DNA of 30,622 nt from Acidimicrobiia bacterium UBA4744 (GCA_002403855.1 DHIO01000047.1:1-30622); one strand, 5' to 3'. Positions 23,895 to 30,622 are shown, counted from the first letter of the stretch. Notes: generated by a model not told the origin, from the letters alone. Program-made: numbers and translations.

Positions 23895-24550
23895 TCGCTC
23901 CGGTGCCGCTTGAGCAGCGCTCGGACGTGGTCCGGGAGTTCGATCGCATCCGGCGCCGGGTCGGGTATGGGGGGTCCGGCGGTCAGACGAAGGGGAACCA
24001 CTCCCGCCCAGACATCCAGGGAGTAGTCCTCCTCCTCATCGTCGGGGGGACCGGTGCTGATCTTGGCCGATGCCTCCTCGATCGGAATGGCCAGCACCGT
24101 TGTAGCCCGCAGCTCCTTCTCCGATGGGCGGCGGGCATGGTCCCAACGGCCGGGAAGGGTGTGGTTGCTGATGACTTCCAGTCCGTGCAGCTTTTCGGAG
24201 CCTTCTGTTTGGCGAGCAGTTCCGAAGATCGCTACCGAGCGGTAGTGCATCGAACTGTTGTACAGCGACCGGGCCAGCACCAGGCCGTCGAGCAAGGTCA
24301 CCGACACGGACAGTTCAACTCCGGTCCGGAGGATGCGAAACATGCGGCTGCCCGGCGATCCGTGCAGGTAGAGAAGATCGCCGTCGCGGCCGTGGGTGGT
24401 TGGTACGACGACCGGTGATCCGTCATGCACGAATCCGACGTGGCAGTAGAGCGCTTCATCGAGTATCTCGTAGACGACGTCCCGCTCGAACGATCCCTTG
24501 TGCGAGGCGCGCTTGATCGCCGTGCGCTCGGTTTCGGCGAATCGGTCCAT
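23891..24550 (-). CDS. Pyridoxamine 5'-phosphate oxidase-fold flavoprotein
   Basis: A 219-aa protein of the split-barrel PPOX family, of the nitroimidazole-resistance (NimA)-like branch. It starts ETERTAIKRASHKGSFERDVVYEILDEALYCHVGFVHDG, the usual opening, then VVPTTHGRDGDLLYLHGSPGSRMFRIL and YNSSMHYRSVAIFGTA, where FMN or another cofactor binds. The C-terminus is an acidic then proline-rich tail. Members bind FMN, F420 or haem, and the function is not predictable. It begins 6 nt after the MTA phosphorylase gene and overlaps the SAF-domain gene by 4 nt, so it is part of the five-gene minus-strand unit. Confidence 0.88.
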   Translation of the reverse strand: MDRFAETERTAIKRASHKGSFERDVVYEILDEALYCHVGFVHDGSPVVVPTTHGRDGDLLYLHGSPGSRMFRILRTGVELSVSVTLLDGLVLARSLYNSSMHYRSVAIFGTARQTEGSEKLHGLEVISNHTLPGRWDHARRPSEKELRATTVLAIPIEEASAKISTGPPDDEEEDYSLDVWAGVVPLRLTAGPPIPDPAPDAIELPDHVRALLKRHRSD

Positions 24551-24556
24551 GGTCCG

Positions 24557-25339
24557 CTAACCGCTCGCAGCGGATAGCGCCACAGCACAATCGCAGGCTC
24601 TTGCGGTGCCGGCCGCCCGAGGAATCAGGACCCGAACCGCTTCCTTCAGGGTGCCGAGCGTTTGGCGGAAACGTTCGATAACGGCCGCATGGGTGACGGG
24701 CGGAATATCTCCCTCCACGCCTACGTCATAGTCGGTAACCACGGCGATGTTCACGAAGCACATCTCCAGTTCACGGGCGAGTACCGCTTCCGGCGCTTGG
24801 GTCATGCCGATCACCTGCCACCCTTGCGCGGCGTACCAGTTGCTCTCCGCACGTGTTGAGAAGCGCGGTCCCTGAATGACCACCATCGTTCCCGTCTCGT
24901 GGACTGTGGCGTTCGCCGCCCGGGCGGATTCGATGGCGAGCGGGCGAAGCTCTGGGCAGTAGGGATCGGCGAAAGCTACGTGGACGACTTCAGGGCCTTC
25001 GAAGAACGTAGAGGCCCTGCCCCAGGTCCGGTCGACCAACTGGTCGGAAACGACCAGATGACCCGGCTCGTAGGCCCGAACCAGGCTTCCCGCCGCGCAG
25101 GGGCTGATGATGCGATCGACCCCCAGCTCCTTCAACGCCCAGAGGTTGGCCCGATACGGGATGAGATGGGGCGGGAACTGGTGGTCATGGCCGTGGCGGG
25201 GCAGAAACGCCACTTCGACACCCGCGACGGAGCCTACCGTCGGCGAAGCGGACGGTGGTCCGTACGGCGTCTTGACACCGACCTCCCGGGCTTCGTCGAG
25301 GAAAGCGTAGAAGCCGGTACCACCGATGACTCCGATCAT
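24557..25339 (-). CDS. S-methyl-5'-thioadenosine phosphorylase family protein
   Basis: A 260-aa purine nucleoside phosphorylase of the MTAP family, cleaving methylthioadenosine (from polyamine or SAM metabolism) to adenine and methylthioribose 1-phosphate. Motifs are GVIGGTGFY at the start, LPRHGHDHQFPPHLIPYRANLWALKELGV, SPCAAGSL, IQGPRFSTRAESNWY, and MTQAPEAVLARELEMCFVNIAVVTDYD. The closing TDYD is the reading associated with adenosine-type substrates, whereas TNY or N-containing variants favour 6-oxopurines. The ATG at 25339 overlaps the zinc-ribbon stop as ATGA and has AAGGA upstream; a longer frame to 25447 only covers that gene. Confidence 0.93.
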   Translation of the reverse strand: MIGVIGGTGFYAFLDEAREVGVKTPYGPPSASPTVGSVAGVEVAFLPRHGHDHQFPPHLIPYRANLWALKELGVDRIISPCAAGSLVRAYEPGHLVVSDQLVDRTWGRASTFFEGPEVVHVAFADPYCPELRPLAIESARAANATVHETGTMVVIQGPRFSTRAESNWYAAQGWQVIGMTQAPEAVLARELEMCFVNIAVVTDYDVGVEGDIPPVTHAAVIERFRQTLGTLKEAVRVLIPRAAGTARACDCAVALSAASG

Positions 25340-25539
25340 GAGTCCTTGTCCTTCGAGCTGCTCGATTTCGAGTCGGTCGCGTAGAAACCCGAGCCTTTGA
25401 AGATGATGCCGGCCGGATGGAAGACCTTCTGAACTTCGCCGCCACACGCCTGGTGCTTGCGGAGGGGTTTGTCGGAAAACGACTGGACGACGTCAAACCG
25501 CTCCCCGCACTTCTTGCAGGCGTACTCGTAGGTGGGCAT
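25336..25539 (-). CDS. FmdB-type zinc-ribbon protein with Ser-rich tail (Ruc/Rv0991c-like)
   Basis: A 67-aa protein beginning MPTYEYACKKCGERFDVVQSF, the FmdB zinc-ribbon signature with a CxxC. The second metal pair reads HQAC instead of the usual CxxC, so one Cys ligand may be replaced by His. The conserved KVFHPAGIIFKGSGFYATDS follows, then a Ser/Lys/Asp tail (SKSSSSKDKDS). Mycobacterial Rv0991c (Ruc), a redox-regulated chaperone, has this zinc ribbon and a Ser-rich tail and lies beside galU and moeA as here, which suggests orthology; that is inference from memory. ATG at 25539; TAGTCT at about 25568-25563 may be the -10. It is the first gene of the minus-strand unit and diverges from plsY. 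Confidence 0.88.
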   Translation of the reverse strand: MPTYEYACKKCGERFDVVQSFSDKPLRKHQACGGEVQKVFHPAGIIFKGSGFYATDSKSSSSKDKDS

Positions 25540-25643
25540 GTTGTTCGAATCCCTCGAACGAAGACTAGGCATGATATCAAGCCAGGCGGCTAGCGCTCGG
25601 CCGGCCATTGCCGTGGCAATTCCTGCAAGGCAGCGGATTGCAA

Positions 25644-25649
25644 TATGCT
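25644..25649 (+). promoter_or_regulatory. -10 box of probable leaderless promoter, plsY operon
   Basis: TATGCT is followed by 6 nt and the ATG at 25656. TTCCTG at 25620-25625 is a weak -35 with an 18-nt spacer. No ribosome site is present. Confidence 0.5.
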
Positions 25650-25655
25650 GCGATC

Positions 25656-26246
25656 ATGTTCCGAACCGTCGGCGTCGTTGTTCTGGCCTACCTGATCGGA
25701 AGTCTCGACTTTGCGGTGATCATCGCCCGTCTCCGGGGCGAGGACATCTACTCGATGGGCAGCGGCAATCCCGGGGCCTCCAACGCCCTCCGTTCCATGG
25801 GGAAGGCTGCCGGAGCGTTGGTGTTGGCGGGTGATCTCGTCAAAGGCCTGGCTGCCGCCGCCATCGGCGCAGGCTTGGGCGGCAGCGCTGCGCTCGCCTC
25901 CGCCGCCGGTTTTGCGGCGGTGGTCGGGCATTGTTATCCGGTGTTCCACCGGTTCCGGGGAGGGAAAGGTGCCGCAACCTTTGCCGGGATGTTGCTGTGG
26001 GTGGCCCCCTGGGCAGGTCTGGGCATGGCGGCCGTGTTTGCCGGTGTCGTTGCAGCAACGAGGATTGCTTCGGTAGGGTCGATTGCCGGGGCGGCGCTGG
26101 CCGCTCCGCTGGCGATCTGGATCGACGATGTGCGCGGCTGGGTCCTCGTATGGGTGCTGGCCGCTCTGACGCTGGTCATGTACCGACATCGCGGCAACAT
26201 CGCCAGGCTGATCAGGGGTGCGGAGAGAAAGGTTGTGGGGGAATGA
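25656..26246 (+). CDS. plsY: Glycerol-3-phosphate acyltransferase
   Basis: PlsY transfers acyl groups from acyl-phosphate to glycerol 3-phosphate, the first step of phospholipid synthesis in most bacteria. This 196-aa polytopic membrane protein contains the three family motifs: SGNPGASNALR (acyl-phosphate side), VVGHCYPVFHRFRGGKGAAT, and YRHRGNIARLIRG near the C-terminus. The N-terminal VVLAYLIGSLDFAVI is the first helix. The ATG at 25656 is preferred to one at 25608 because helix 1 begins there and a -10 box sits 6 nt upstream. It overlaps galU by 4 nt (ATGA) and opens the plus-strand operon. Confidence 0.95.
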   Translation: MFRTVGVVVLAYLIGSLDFAVIIARLRGEDIYSMGSGNPGASNALRSMGKAAGALVLAGDLVKGLAAAAIGAGLGGSAALASAAGFAAVVGHCYPVFHRFRGGKGAATFAGMLLWVAPWAGLGMAAVFAGVVAATRIASVGSIAGAALAAPLAIWIDDVRGWVLVWVLAALTLVMYRHRGNIARLIRGAERKVVGE

Positions 26247-27061
26247 GTATCGAGGTAGCGGTGGTACCTGCGGCGGGGCGCGGGACGCGCATGCGACCGG
26301 CGACGCGAGTCGTTCCGAAAGCGCTGATTCCGGTGGTCGATCGGCCGGCGATCCAATACGCCGTCGAGGAATCCGTCCGTGGCGGCGCCCGTGAGGTGAT
26401 TCTGATCGTCGATCCGGGCGTGGGAGTCCTGGCCGAACGGCATTTCTGGGAAGAGGGCCCGCTGCCGGGTCTGGCGGATGTGAAGATCACCCCGGTGGTG
26501 CAGGAGATACCCCACGGACTCGGAGACGCGGTCCTCACCGCCCGGGAGGTCGTAGCCGATCGGCCTTTCTTCTGCGTGCTGGCCGACAATATCCCGCCTC
26601 CCGGCGGGGATGTACTGCCGGGGATGGCGGCGGCTTTCGACGACACCTCCGTGGTGTGCCTTCGGCGGCTCACCCCCGACTTCCTCGAGCGCTACGGCGT
26701 GATCGTGCCGGGAGCGTGGCGCGACCGGGACGTGGTCGAGGTGCGCGGCGCAGTCGAGAAGCCCGGTGCCGCCCATGCCCCCTCCGATCTTGGTCTCATC
26801 GGCCGCTATCTGTTCACCCCTGACGTGTTCTCCATCCTCGAAAGCCTGCCGGCCGGGGTAGGCGGTGAGATTCAGTTGACCGACGCGATCGCCGAATTGG
26901 GTGAGACCGGACGATGCCTCGGGTTCGTGGCCGGCCAGGACCTGCTCGACATCGGTAACCCGCTCGGGTTGCTCGAAGCGTCCACGGTGTTGGGTTTGAG
27001 TCATGAAGAATGGGGCGCCGAGTACCGGACCTATCTGGCCGATGTGGTGGGAGAGATGTGA
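26243..27061 (+). CDS. galU: UTP-glucose-1-phosphate uridylyltransferase
   Basis: A 272-aa nucleotidyltransferase making UDP-glucose from UTP and glucose 1-phosphate. The N-terminal AVVPAAGRGTRMRPATRVVPKALIPVVDRPAIQYAVEE has the nucleotide-binding GxGTRMxP loop, the family's basic residues and the PKALIPV segment. PHGLGDAVLTAREVV and FFCVLADNI follow, the latter being the metal-binding Asp site, with VEKPGAA and LLDIGNPLGLLEA later. It is shorter than E. coli GalU (302 aa). Overlaps are 4 nt at both ends, with plsY (ATGA) and moeA (GTGA). The galU-moeA pair is conserved in actinobacteria. Confidence 0.95.
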   Translation: MSIEVAVVPAAGRGTRMRPATRVVPKALIPVVDRPAIQYAVEESVRGGAREVILIVDPGVGVLAERHFWEEGPLPGLADVKITPVVQEIPHGLGDAVLTAREVVADRPFFCVLADNIPPPGGDVLPGMAAAFDDTSVVCLRRLTPDFLERYGVIVPGAWRDRDVVEVRGAVEKPGAAHAPSDLGLIGRYLFTPDVFSILESLPAGVGGEIQLTDAIAELGETGRCLGFVAGQDLLDIGNPLGLLEASTVLGLSHEEWGAEYRTYLADVVGEM

Positions 27062-28296
27062 GGCCGCTGCCGGAAGCCCAGCAGGACGTGCTGGCCGCGG
27101 TGCCATCATTGCCCGTGGAAGAAGTTCCGCTCCTCCAATCGTCGGGTTTGGTCCTCGCCGCACCGGCGGTCGCCCCCCACGATGTACCCCCCTTCGCCAA
27201 TTCGGCCATGGACGGGTATGCAGTCCGGGCCGAAGACGTGCATGACGCCCCGGTCATTCTGAAAGTCCTCGAAGATCTGCCGGCAGGATATGTGGCGGCT
27301 TCCACAGTGGGTTCGGGCACGGCCGTGAAGATCATGACCGGTGCTCCTATCCCGGACGGGGCTGATGCAGTGGTGCAGGTAGAGGACACCGAACTGCGCA
27401 ACGGAGTGGTCTGGATCGGTTCATCGGTGACGGCGGGTACCCATGTCCGGGCTGCGGGCGGGGACGTGGCCGCCGGCACGCGAGTGTTCGAGACCGGCGA
27501 GCGGTTGGGAGCTGCTCACCTGGGAGTGCTTGCCTCGATCGGCCTGGCGCGGCCGACGGTCCGCCGGCGTCCCCGGGTGGCCATCCTCTCCACGGGCGAT
27601 GAGATCCTGGCTCCCGACGTTGCCGTCCTGCAACCCGGCCAGATCCGGGACAGCAACCGGATGGTTCTCTTCAGTCTCCTGTCCGAGTTGGGCGCCGACG
27701 TGCTCGACCTCGGCATCGTGCGGGACGATGCCGATCTCCTCCGTGCCACCCTCGACCGGGCGGTCGGCGAGGCCGACGCGATCATCACTTCCGGTGGGGT
27801 TTCGATGGGGGAATACGATCTCGTCAAGACGGTGCTCCGGGATCTCGGGCAGATCAGTTTCTGGCAGGTGGCGATGCAGCCGGGAAAGCCCTTCGCTTTT
27901 GGATTGCTTCACGGCACCCCCTTCTTCGGTCTTCCCGGCAATCCCGTCAGTGTGATGGTTGCCTTCGAACAGTTTGCCCGGCCGGCCCTCCTGCACATGA
28001 TGGGTGCAACGTATCTCTTCCGGCCCAGGATCCGGGGGCGCCTCCTTCAACCGGCTCGCACCAACCCGGAGAAGGTCGTGTTCCTGCGGGTCAACGTTCG
28101 CTGGGGCGGTACCGGCGAGTGGACGGCCGAGCTGAGCGGCGGCCAACTGTCCAACATGCTTTCGGCAATGGCGCACGGGAACGCTTTCGCGGTTGTCCCG
28201 GTGGGGATCGGCAGCGTAGAGGCGGATGACGAGGTGGAGCTCGAGATGTTCACCTGGCCCGAGCTCAGAACGAAAGCAGAGGTGCTGGATGGTTGA
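27058..28296 (+). CDS. moeA: Molybdopterin molybdenumtransferase MoeA (gephyrin-like Glp)
   Basis: A 412-aa protein of the MoeA/gephyrin E family, which inserts molybdate into molybdopterin. PPFANSAMDGYAVRAED, MTGAPIPDGADAVVQVED and GTRVFETGERLG belong to domains I-II. The MPT-binding domain has AILSTGDEI, GQIRDSNRMVL and TSGGVSMGEYDLVK, followed by PGKPFAFG and FFGLPGNPVSVMVAFEQF. The last 70 residues form the beta-barrel domain IV. In Corynebacterium a MoeA paralogue (Glp) from the equivalent locus next to galU works in cell division with a membrane receptor; here moaC and mogA follow, which argues for a real cofactor role, possibly a dual one. GTG start overlaps galU as GTGA. Confidence 0.95.
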   Translation: MRPLPEAQQDVLAAVPSLPVEEVPLLQSSGLVLAAPAVAPHDVPPFANSAMDGYAVRAEDVHDAPVILKVLEDLPAGYVAASTVGSGTAVKIMTGAPIPDGADAVVQVEDTELRNGVVWIGSSVTAGTHVRAAGGDVAAGTRVFETGERLGAAHLGVLASIGLARPTVRRRPRVAILSTGDEILAPDVAVLQPGQIRDSNRMVLFSLLSELGADVLDLGIVRDDADLLRATLDRAVGEADAIITSGGVSMGEYDLVKTVLRDLGQISFWQVAMQPGKPFAFGLLHGTPFFGLPGNPVSVMVAFEQFARPALLHMMGATYLFRPRIRGRLLQPARTNPEKVVFLRVNVRWGGTGEWTAELSGGQLSNMLSAMAHGNAFAVVPVGIGSVEADDEVELEMFTWPELRTKAEVLDG

Positions 28297-28762
28297 GGAA
28301 CGATTCTCCCACCTTGATGAGGAGGGCCGTGTCCGCATGGTGGATGTGGGCGGCAAAGATGCGACAGATCGGGAAGCGACCGCCGAGGCGCTCATCGTCA
28401 TGGAGGCGTCCACCCGCGACCGCTTGTTCGCCGGCGATCTTCCCAAGGGAGATGCTCTGGCAGTAGCGCGGGTTGCCGGGATCATGGCTGCCAAGCGAAC
28501 CGCCGAGTTGATCCCGCTGTGCCATCCCATCGCCATCACGTCGGTGTCGATCGACGTCACATCGGCCGATCGGGGAGCTGCAGTGCGGGCGACGGTCGCC
28601 ACTCGCGATCGAACGGGGGTGGAGATGGAGGCGATGACCGCCGTCTCGGTGGCTGCTCTCGCGGTGTACGACATGATCAAGGGCCTCGAGCGCGGTGCGT
28701 ATGTCGATGCGGTTCGGTTGCTGGCCAAGTCGGGAGGAGGTTCGGGGGAGTGGACTCGTTGA
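28289..28762 (+). CDS. moaC: Cyclic pyranopterin monophosphate synthase
   Basis: MoaC forms cyclic pyranopterin monophosphate together with MoaA, the first step of molybdenum-cofactor synthesis. The 157-aa protein has GDLPKGDALAVARVAGIMAAKRTAELIPLCHPIAI with the active-site K and H, and RTGVEMEAMTAVSVAALAVYDMIKGLE carrying the C-terminal catalytic Lys. The N-terminal MVDVGGKDATDREA is slightly unlike the usual MVDVS.K..T.REA. The ATG at 28289 has AGAGGTG upstream and overlaps moeA by 8 nt; an earlier in-frame start at 28226 would only cover moeA. It ends inside mogA. MoaA is not in the window. Confidence 0.96.
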   Translation: MVEERFSHLDEEGRVRMVDVGGKDATDREATAEALIVMEASTRDRLFAGDLPKGDALAVARVAGIMAAKRTAELIPLCHPIAITSVSIDVTSADRGAAVRATVATRDRTGVEMEAMTAVSVAALAVYDMIKGLERGAYVDAVRLLAKSGGGSGEWTR

Positions 28763-29259
28763 ACGCCACAGTTATCACCGTCAGCGATCGAGTGAGCCGC
28801 GGTGAAGCAGAGGACCGTTCCGGTCCGGCGGCAGTTCGGATTCTCAACGGCCTGGGCTTCGCCACCGAACTCGACGTTGTCTCGGACGGAGTAGAGCCGG
28901 TTGCCTCCGCCCTCCGGCAGCGGATCGAAGATGGAGTCGACCTGGTCGTTACGACCGGAGGGACCGGTTTCGGTCCGCGCGATCTGACTCCCGAGGCCAC
29001 AGCTCCGGTGATCGACCGAATGGCTCCGGGCCTGGTGGAAGCGATGAGGTCGGCGACGTTCGGTGAGAATCCACACGGGATGCTTTCGCGGGCCATCGCC
29101 GGTATTGCCGGCTCCACACTCGTCATAAACCTCCCCGGCTCGGTGACTGGAGTTGAAGAGTCGCTGGCCGTGATCGGTCCGGCGCTCTCCCACGCGGTGG
29201 AGTTGCTCAAGGATCGACCTACGGACCACGCTGCGAGCAAGTCCGAGCATCCCGAGTGA
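28750..29259 (+). CDS. mogA: MogA/MoaB-family molybdopterin adenylyltransferase
   Basis: A 169-aa protein that adenylylates molybdopterin before metal insertion by MoeA. It shows ATVITVSDRVSRGEAEDRSGPA at the start, the MPT-binding loop VTTGGTGFGPRDLTPEAT, FGENPHGMLSRAIAGIAG, and INLPGSVTGVEESL near the end. The GTG at 28750 has AGGAGG 9 nt upstream and overlaps moaC by 13 nt; a TTG at 28759 would give a 4-nt TTGA overlap like other junctions here, but has no ribosome site at proper distance. MogA and MoaB are not reliably separable from this sequence. Confidence 0.93.
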   Translation: MDSLNATVITVSDRVSRGEAEDRSGPAAVRILNGLGFATELDVVSDGVEPVASALRQRIEDGVDLVVTTGGTGFGPRDLTPEATAPVIDRMAPGLVEAMRSATFGENPHGMLSRAIAGIAGSTLVINLPGSVTGVEESLAVIGPALSHAVELLKDRPTDHAASKSEHPE

Positions 29260-29306
29260 CTTGTTGTTGAGTTACGAACCACCTAACCTTCGCGGCGCGG
29301 ACAAGG

Positions 29307-29759
29307 GTGGAGAAAGCGTTGGACAACCCTCTTGCCATACTCATAACCCTCATCATTGCTGGGGCGTGGGCGGCGTACCTCTTACCATCGGTTTTCGTGT
29401 CGCGTCGAAACGCGCCGCTTCATTCGACCCAGGAGTTCAACCGCATCACAGCTCGGCTGGCGTCGGTGCACGGACACGCGGTGGAGAATGCGGATCTCGC
29501 CCGCCGGCGGGTGCTGGCCCGTCGCCGCCGGGTTCTCTACGGTCTCGGCCTGGCGGCTGTTACTACTCTCGCTCTCGCCGTCTGGCAGGGCTCCTCGATC
29601 CTGCTGATCGCCCATATCGCCATCGATGCCATCGGCGCCTGGTACATCGCCATGCTTCTGCAGATCAAGCAGCGCCGCGCAGCCGAACCGGTCGTCGAAT
29701 TGCTGCCCGAAGAGGAAACCACCGAGGAGCGCCACCTGAGGATCGTGTCCTCCAACTAG
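29307..29759 (+). CDS. Three-helix membrane protein, Rv0996/GLP-receptor-like
   Basis: A 150-aa membrane protein. One helix is at about 8-31 (LAILITLIIAGAWAAYLLPS), then a cytoplasmic stretch of about 45 residues ending in a very basic RRRVLARRRRVL (67-78), then two closely spaced helices (about 77-95 and 97-119) and an acidic C-terminal tail. The plan of one helix with Pro before a basic turn, an Arg-rich linker, paired helices and a soluble tail resembles mycobacterial Rv0996 and the corynebacterial GLP receptor, which lie downstream of galU-moeA as here but are longer. The relation is inferred from layout and position. The start is GTG at 29307 with AAGG nearby, 47 nt after mogA; it abuts the translin gene. 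Confidence 0.75.
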   Translation: MEKALDNPLAILITLIIAGAWAAYLLPSVFVSRRNAPLHSTQEFNRITARLASVHGHAVENADLARRRVLARRRRVLYGLGLAAVTTLALAVWQGSSILLIAHIAIDAIGAWYIAMLLQIKQRRAAEPVVELLPEEETTEERHLRIVSSN

Positions 29760-30413
29760 ATGAGTATCCCGGACCAGCCTGATCTGACTCCGCTCGAAGC
29801 AGCTGCGCGTGCCGAACTCGACGACAAGTTCACAGCTCGCGAGAGGGCCTTGTCTCTGAGTCGAAAGGTCATCCGATCATCCGCCAATTCCATACGCGCG
29901 CTGCACCGCGGTGATGAGTCCGAAGCGGAGCGCCTGATGGAAGAGGCTGCAGCCCTGGTCGGCGAAGCGGCGGGCATGCTTACCGGCCACGGTGACATCC
30001 GGTATGCGGGATTCGTCGACGACGCCGCCAAGGAGTATGCGGAAGCACGACTGACGTACGCGCTGGCGCTCGGCCGGCCGATCCCCTTGCCCGGAGACCT
30101 GGGAGTTGCCATCGCCCCTTACCTCAACGGACTCGGCGAGGCGGTGGGAGAGCTACGCCGCCGGATGCTCGACCTTCTGCGCGCTGAGAAGATGGAGGAG
30201 GCTGAGTCGACCCTCGAGGCGATGGAGGTCATCCACGGGCTGCTGGCCGGCCTCGACTACCCGGACGGCATGACGGGCGGTTTGCGCCGGACGACGGACG
30301 TGGCGCGAGCTCTCATCGAGCGGAGCCGGGCCGACCTCACCGCCACCATCGTCCAGGAGCGATTGCGCCGCGACCTGGCAGAGCGGCTCGGCGATTTCTC
30401 TCCCAGGGGGTAG
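29760..30413 (+). CDS. Translin-family RNA-binding protein, probable endoribonuclease
   Basis: A 217-aa all-helical protein of the translin family, best known from eukaryotes (translin and TRAX, forming C3PO) and archaea. Recognisable blocks are RERALSLSRKVIRSSANSIRAL (about 27-48), YAGFVDDAAKEYAEARLTYAL (82-102), YLNGLGEAVGELRRRMLDLL (121-140), and FDYPD-like GLDYPDGMTGGLRRTTDVARALIE (164-187). In human TRAX two Glu three residues apart and an Asp and Glu four apart make the nuclease site; here E92/E95 and E127/E131 occupy the same places with the same spacing, Asp replaced by Glu. ATG follows the preceding stop codon directly. A tRNA gene starts 15 nt after the stop, so they may be co-transcribed. 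Confidence 0.87.
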   Translation: MSIPDQPDLTPLEAAARAELDDKFTARERALSLSRKVIRSSANSIRALHRGDESEAERLMEEAAALVGEAAGMLTGHGDIRYAGFVDDAAKEYAEARLTYALALGRPIPLPGDLGVAIAPYLNGLGEAVGELRRRMLDLLRAEKMEEAESTLEAMEVIHGLLAGLDYPDGMTGGLRRTTDVARALIERSRADLTATIVQERLRRDLAERLGDFSPRG

Positions 30414-30428
30414 ACTGCTGGCCGCCCT

Positions 30429-30502
30429 GGGGGTGTAGCTCAGCCCGGCAGAGCGCTTCCCTCGCACGGAAGAGGCCACGGGTTCAAATCCCGTCACCTC
30501 CA
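30429..30502 (+). tRNA. tRNA-Ala (anticodon CGC)
   Basis: The acceptor stem GGGGGTG (30429-30435) pairs with CACCTCC (30495-30501) and includes the G3-U70 wobble that identifies alanine tRNAs. The D stem GCTC/GAGC (30438-30441, 30451-30454), anticodon stem CTTCC/GGAAG (30456-30460, 30468-30472) and T stem ACGGG/CCCGT (30478-30482, 30490-30494) around TTCAAAT are perfect. The anticodon loop CTCGCAC gives CGC, reading GCG. The discriminator is A30502 and CCA is not encoded. Confidence 0.97.
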
Positions 30503-30510
30503 CAACCAGA

Positions 30511-30540
30511 ACCCCCGTGAGAACGGGGGTTTCTGCCTCT
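30511..30540 (+). terminator. Rho-independent terminator after tRNA-Ala
   Basis: ACCCCCGT (30511-30518) and ACGGGGGT (30523-30530) form a perfect 8-bp stem closed by a GAGA loop, followed by TTCTGCCTCTT. It lies 8 nt after the tRNA and probably ends the whole plus-strand transcript. Confidence 0.8.
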
Positions 30541-30622
30541 TGGGGACTCGCTCATTAGGTAGCTCGCAATCCTCAACCCCACGCCAACCCCACAGCTCGA
30601 TTGTGTTCTTTCGGTTGATACT
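30541..30622. other. Right-edge sequence without recognisable feature
   Basis: The last 82 nt contain the imperfect direct repeat CAACCCCACGC/CAACCCCACAG (30574-30595) and no supported gene. The window ends before its nature can be judged. Confidence 0.4.

Noticed and set aside
30480..30622. Integrated element using the tRNA-Ala 3' end as attachment site
   Set aside because: No integrase, direct repeat of the tRNA end or foreign gene is visible before the window stops.

Overview
The window is 30.6 kb of high-GC bacterial DNA with about 34 protein genes, one tRNA gene and very little non-coding space. It fits an actinomycete-type bacterium (Actinomycetota), perhaps a deep lineage such as Acidimicrobiia. 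The reasons are a WhiB protein, a type-B succinate dehydrogenase in C-A-B order, an F420-type luciferase-like oxidoreductase, an Eis-type acetyltransferase, many GTG starts and several probable leaderless promoters. The class is inference. No CRISPR array, prophage or insertion sequence is visible.

Region 1 (1-3161, minus): sdhC-sdhA-sdhB, with sdhB running off the left edge. Region 2 (3162-4257): a small four-helix-bundle gene lying between degenerate heptamer repeats in opposite orientation, then a whiB gene whose promoter carries two abutting copies of the same dyad. Region 3 (4258-6473): a membrane-anchored protein with a possible decayed Mrr-like domain, an F420-type oxidoreductase and a TatA protein. 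Region 4 (6525-8442): an ECF sigma factor, its zinc anti-sigma factor and an RseB-like exported protein, behind an ECF-type promoter. Region 5 (8536-10903): a SufR-like Fe-S regulator with a peroxiredoxin downstream, divergent from an Mrp Fe-S carrier ATPase.

Region 6 (10944-19172) is an amine or amino-acid catabolic locus. On the minus strand are an aldehyde dehydrogenase, a class III aminotransferase and a DadA/PuuB-like flavoprotein oxidase. On the plus strand are a second aldehyde dehydrogenase, a second class III aminotransferase and a lysine-6-dehydrogenase-like protein. The two arms diverge from a 99-bp promoter region with a 29-bp near-perfect inverted repeat. The gap between the minus-strand dehydrogenase and aminotransferase can fold into mutually exclusive RNA helices.

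Region 7 (19269-22512): an Eis-like acetyltransferase and a ThDP-dependent enzyme, each probably leaderless, separated by 406 nt without a recognisable gene. Region 8 (22517-25539, minus): a compact five-gene unit of FmdB-type zinc ribbon, MTA phosphorylase, PPOX-fold flavoprotein, SAF-domain protein and UppP. Region 9 (25656-30413, plus): plsY-galU-moeA-moaC-mogA, then a three-helix membrane protein resembling the Rv0996/GLP-receptor type, then a translin-family protein that keeps the acidic residues of the TRAX nuclease centre. A tRNA-Ala(CGC) gene and a terminator follow 15 nt later. The FmdB/galU/moeA/membrane-protein order recalls the mycobacterial Rv0991c-Rv0996 neighbourhood. The translin-tRNA pairing, the alternative RNA fold, the tandem whiB dyads and the inverted repeat between the aldehyde dehydrogenases are the most promising observations.
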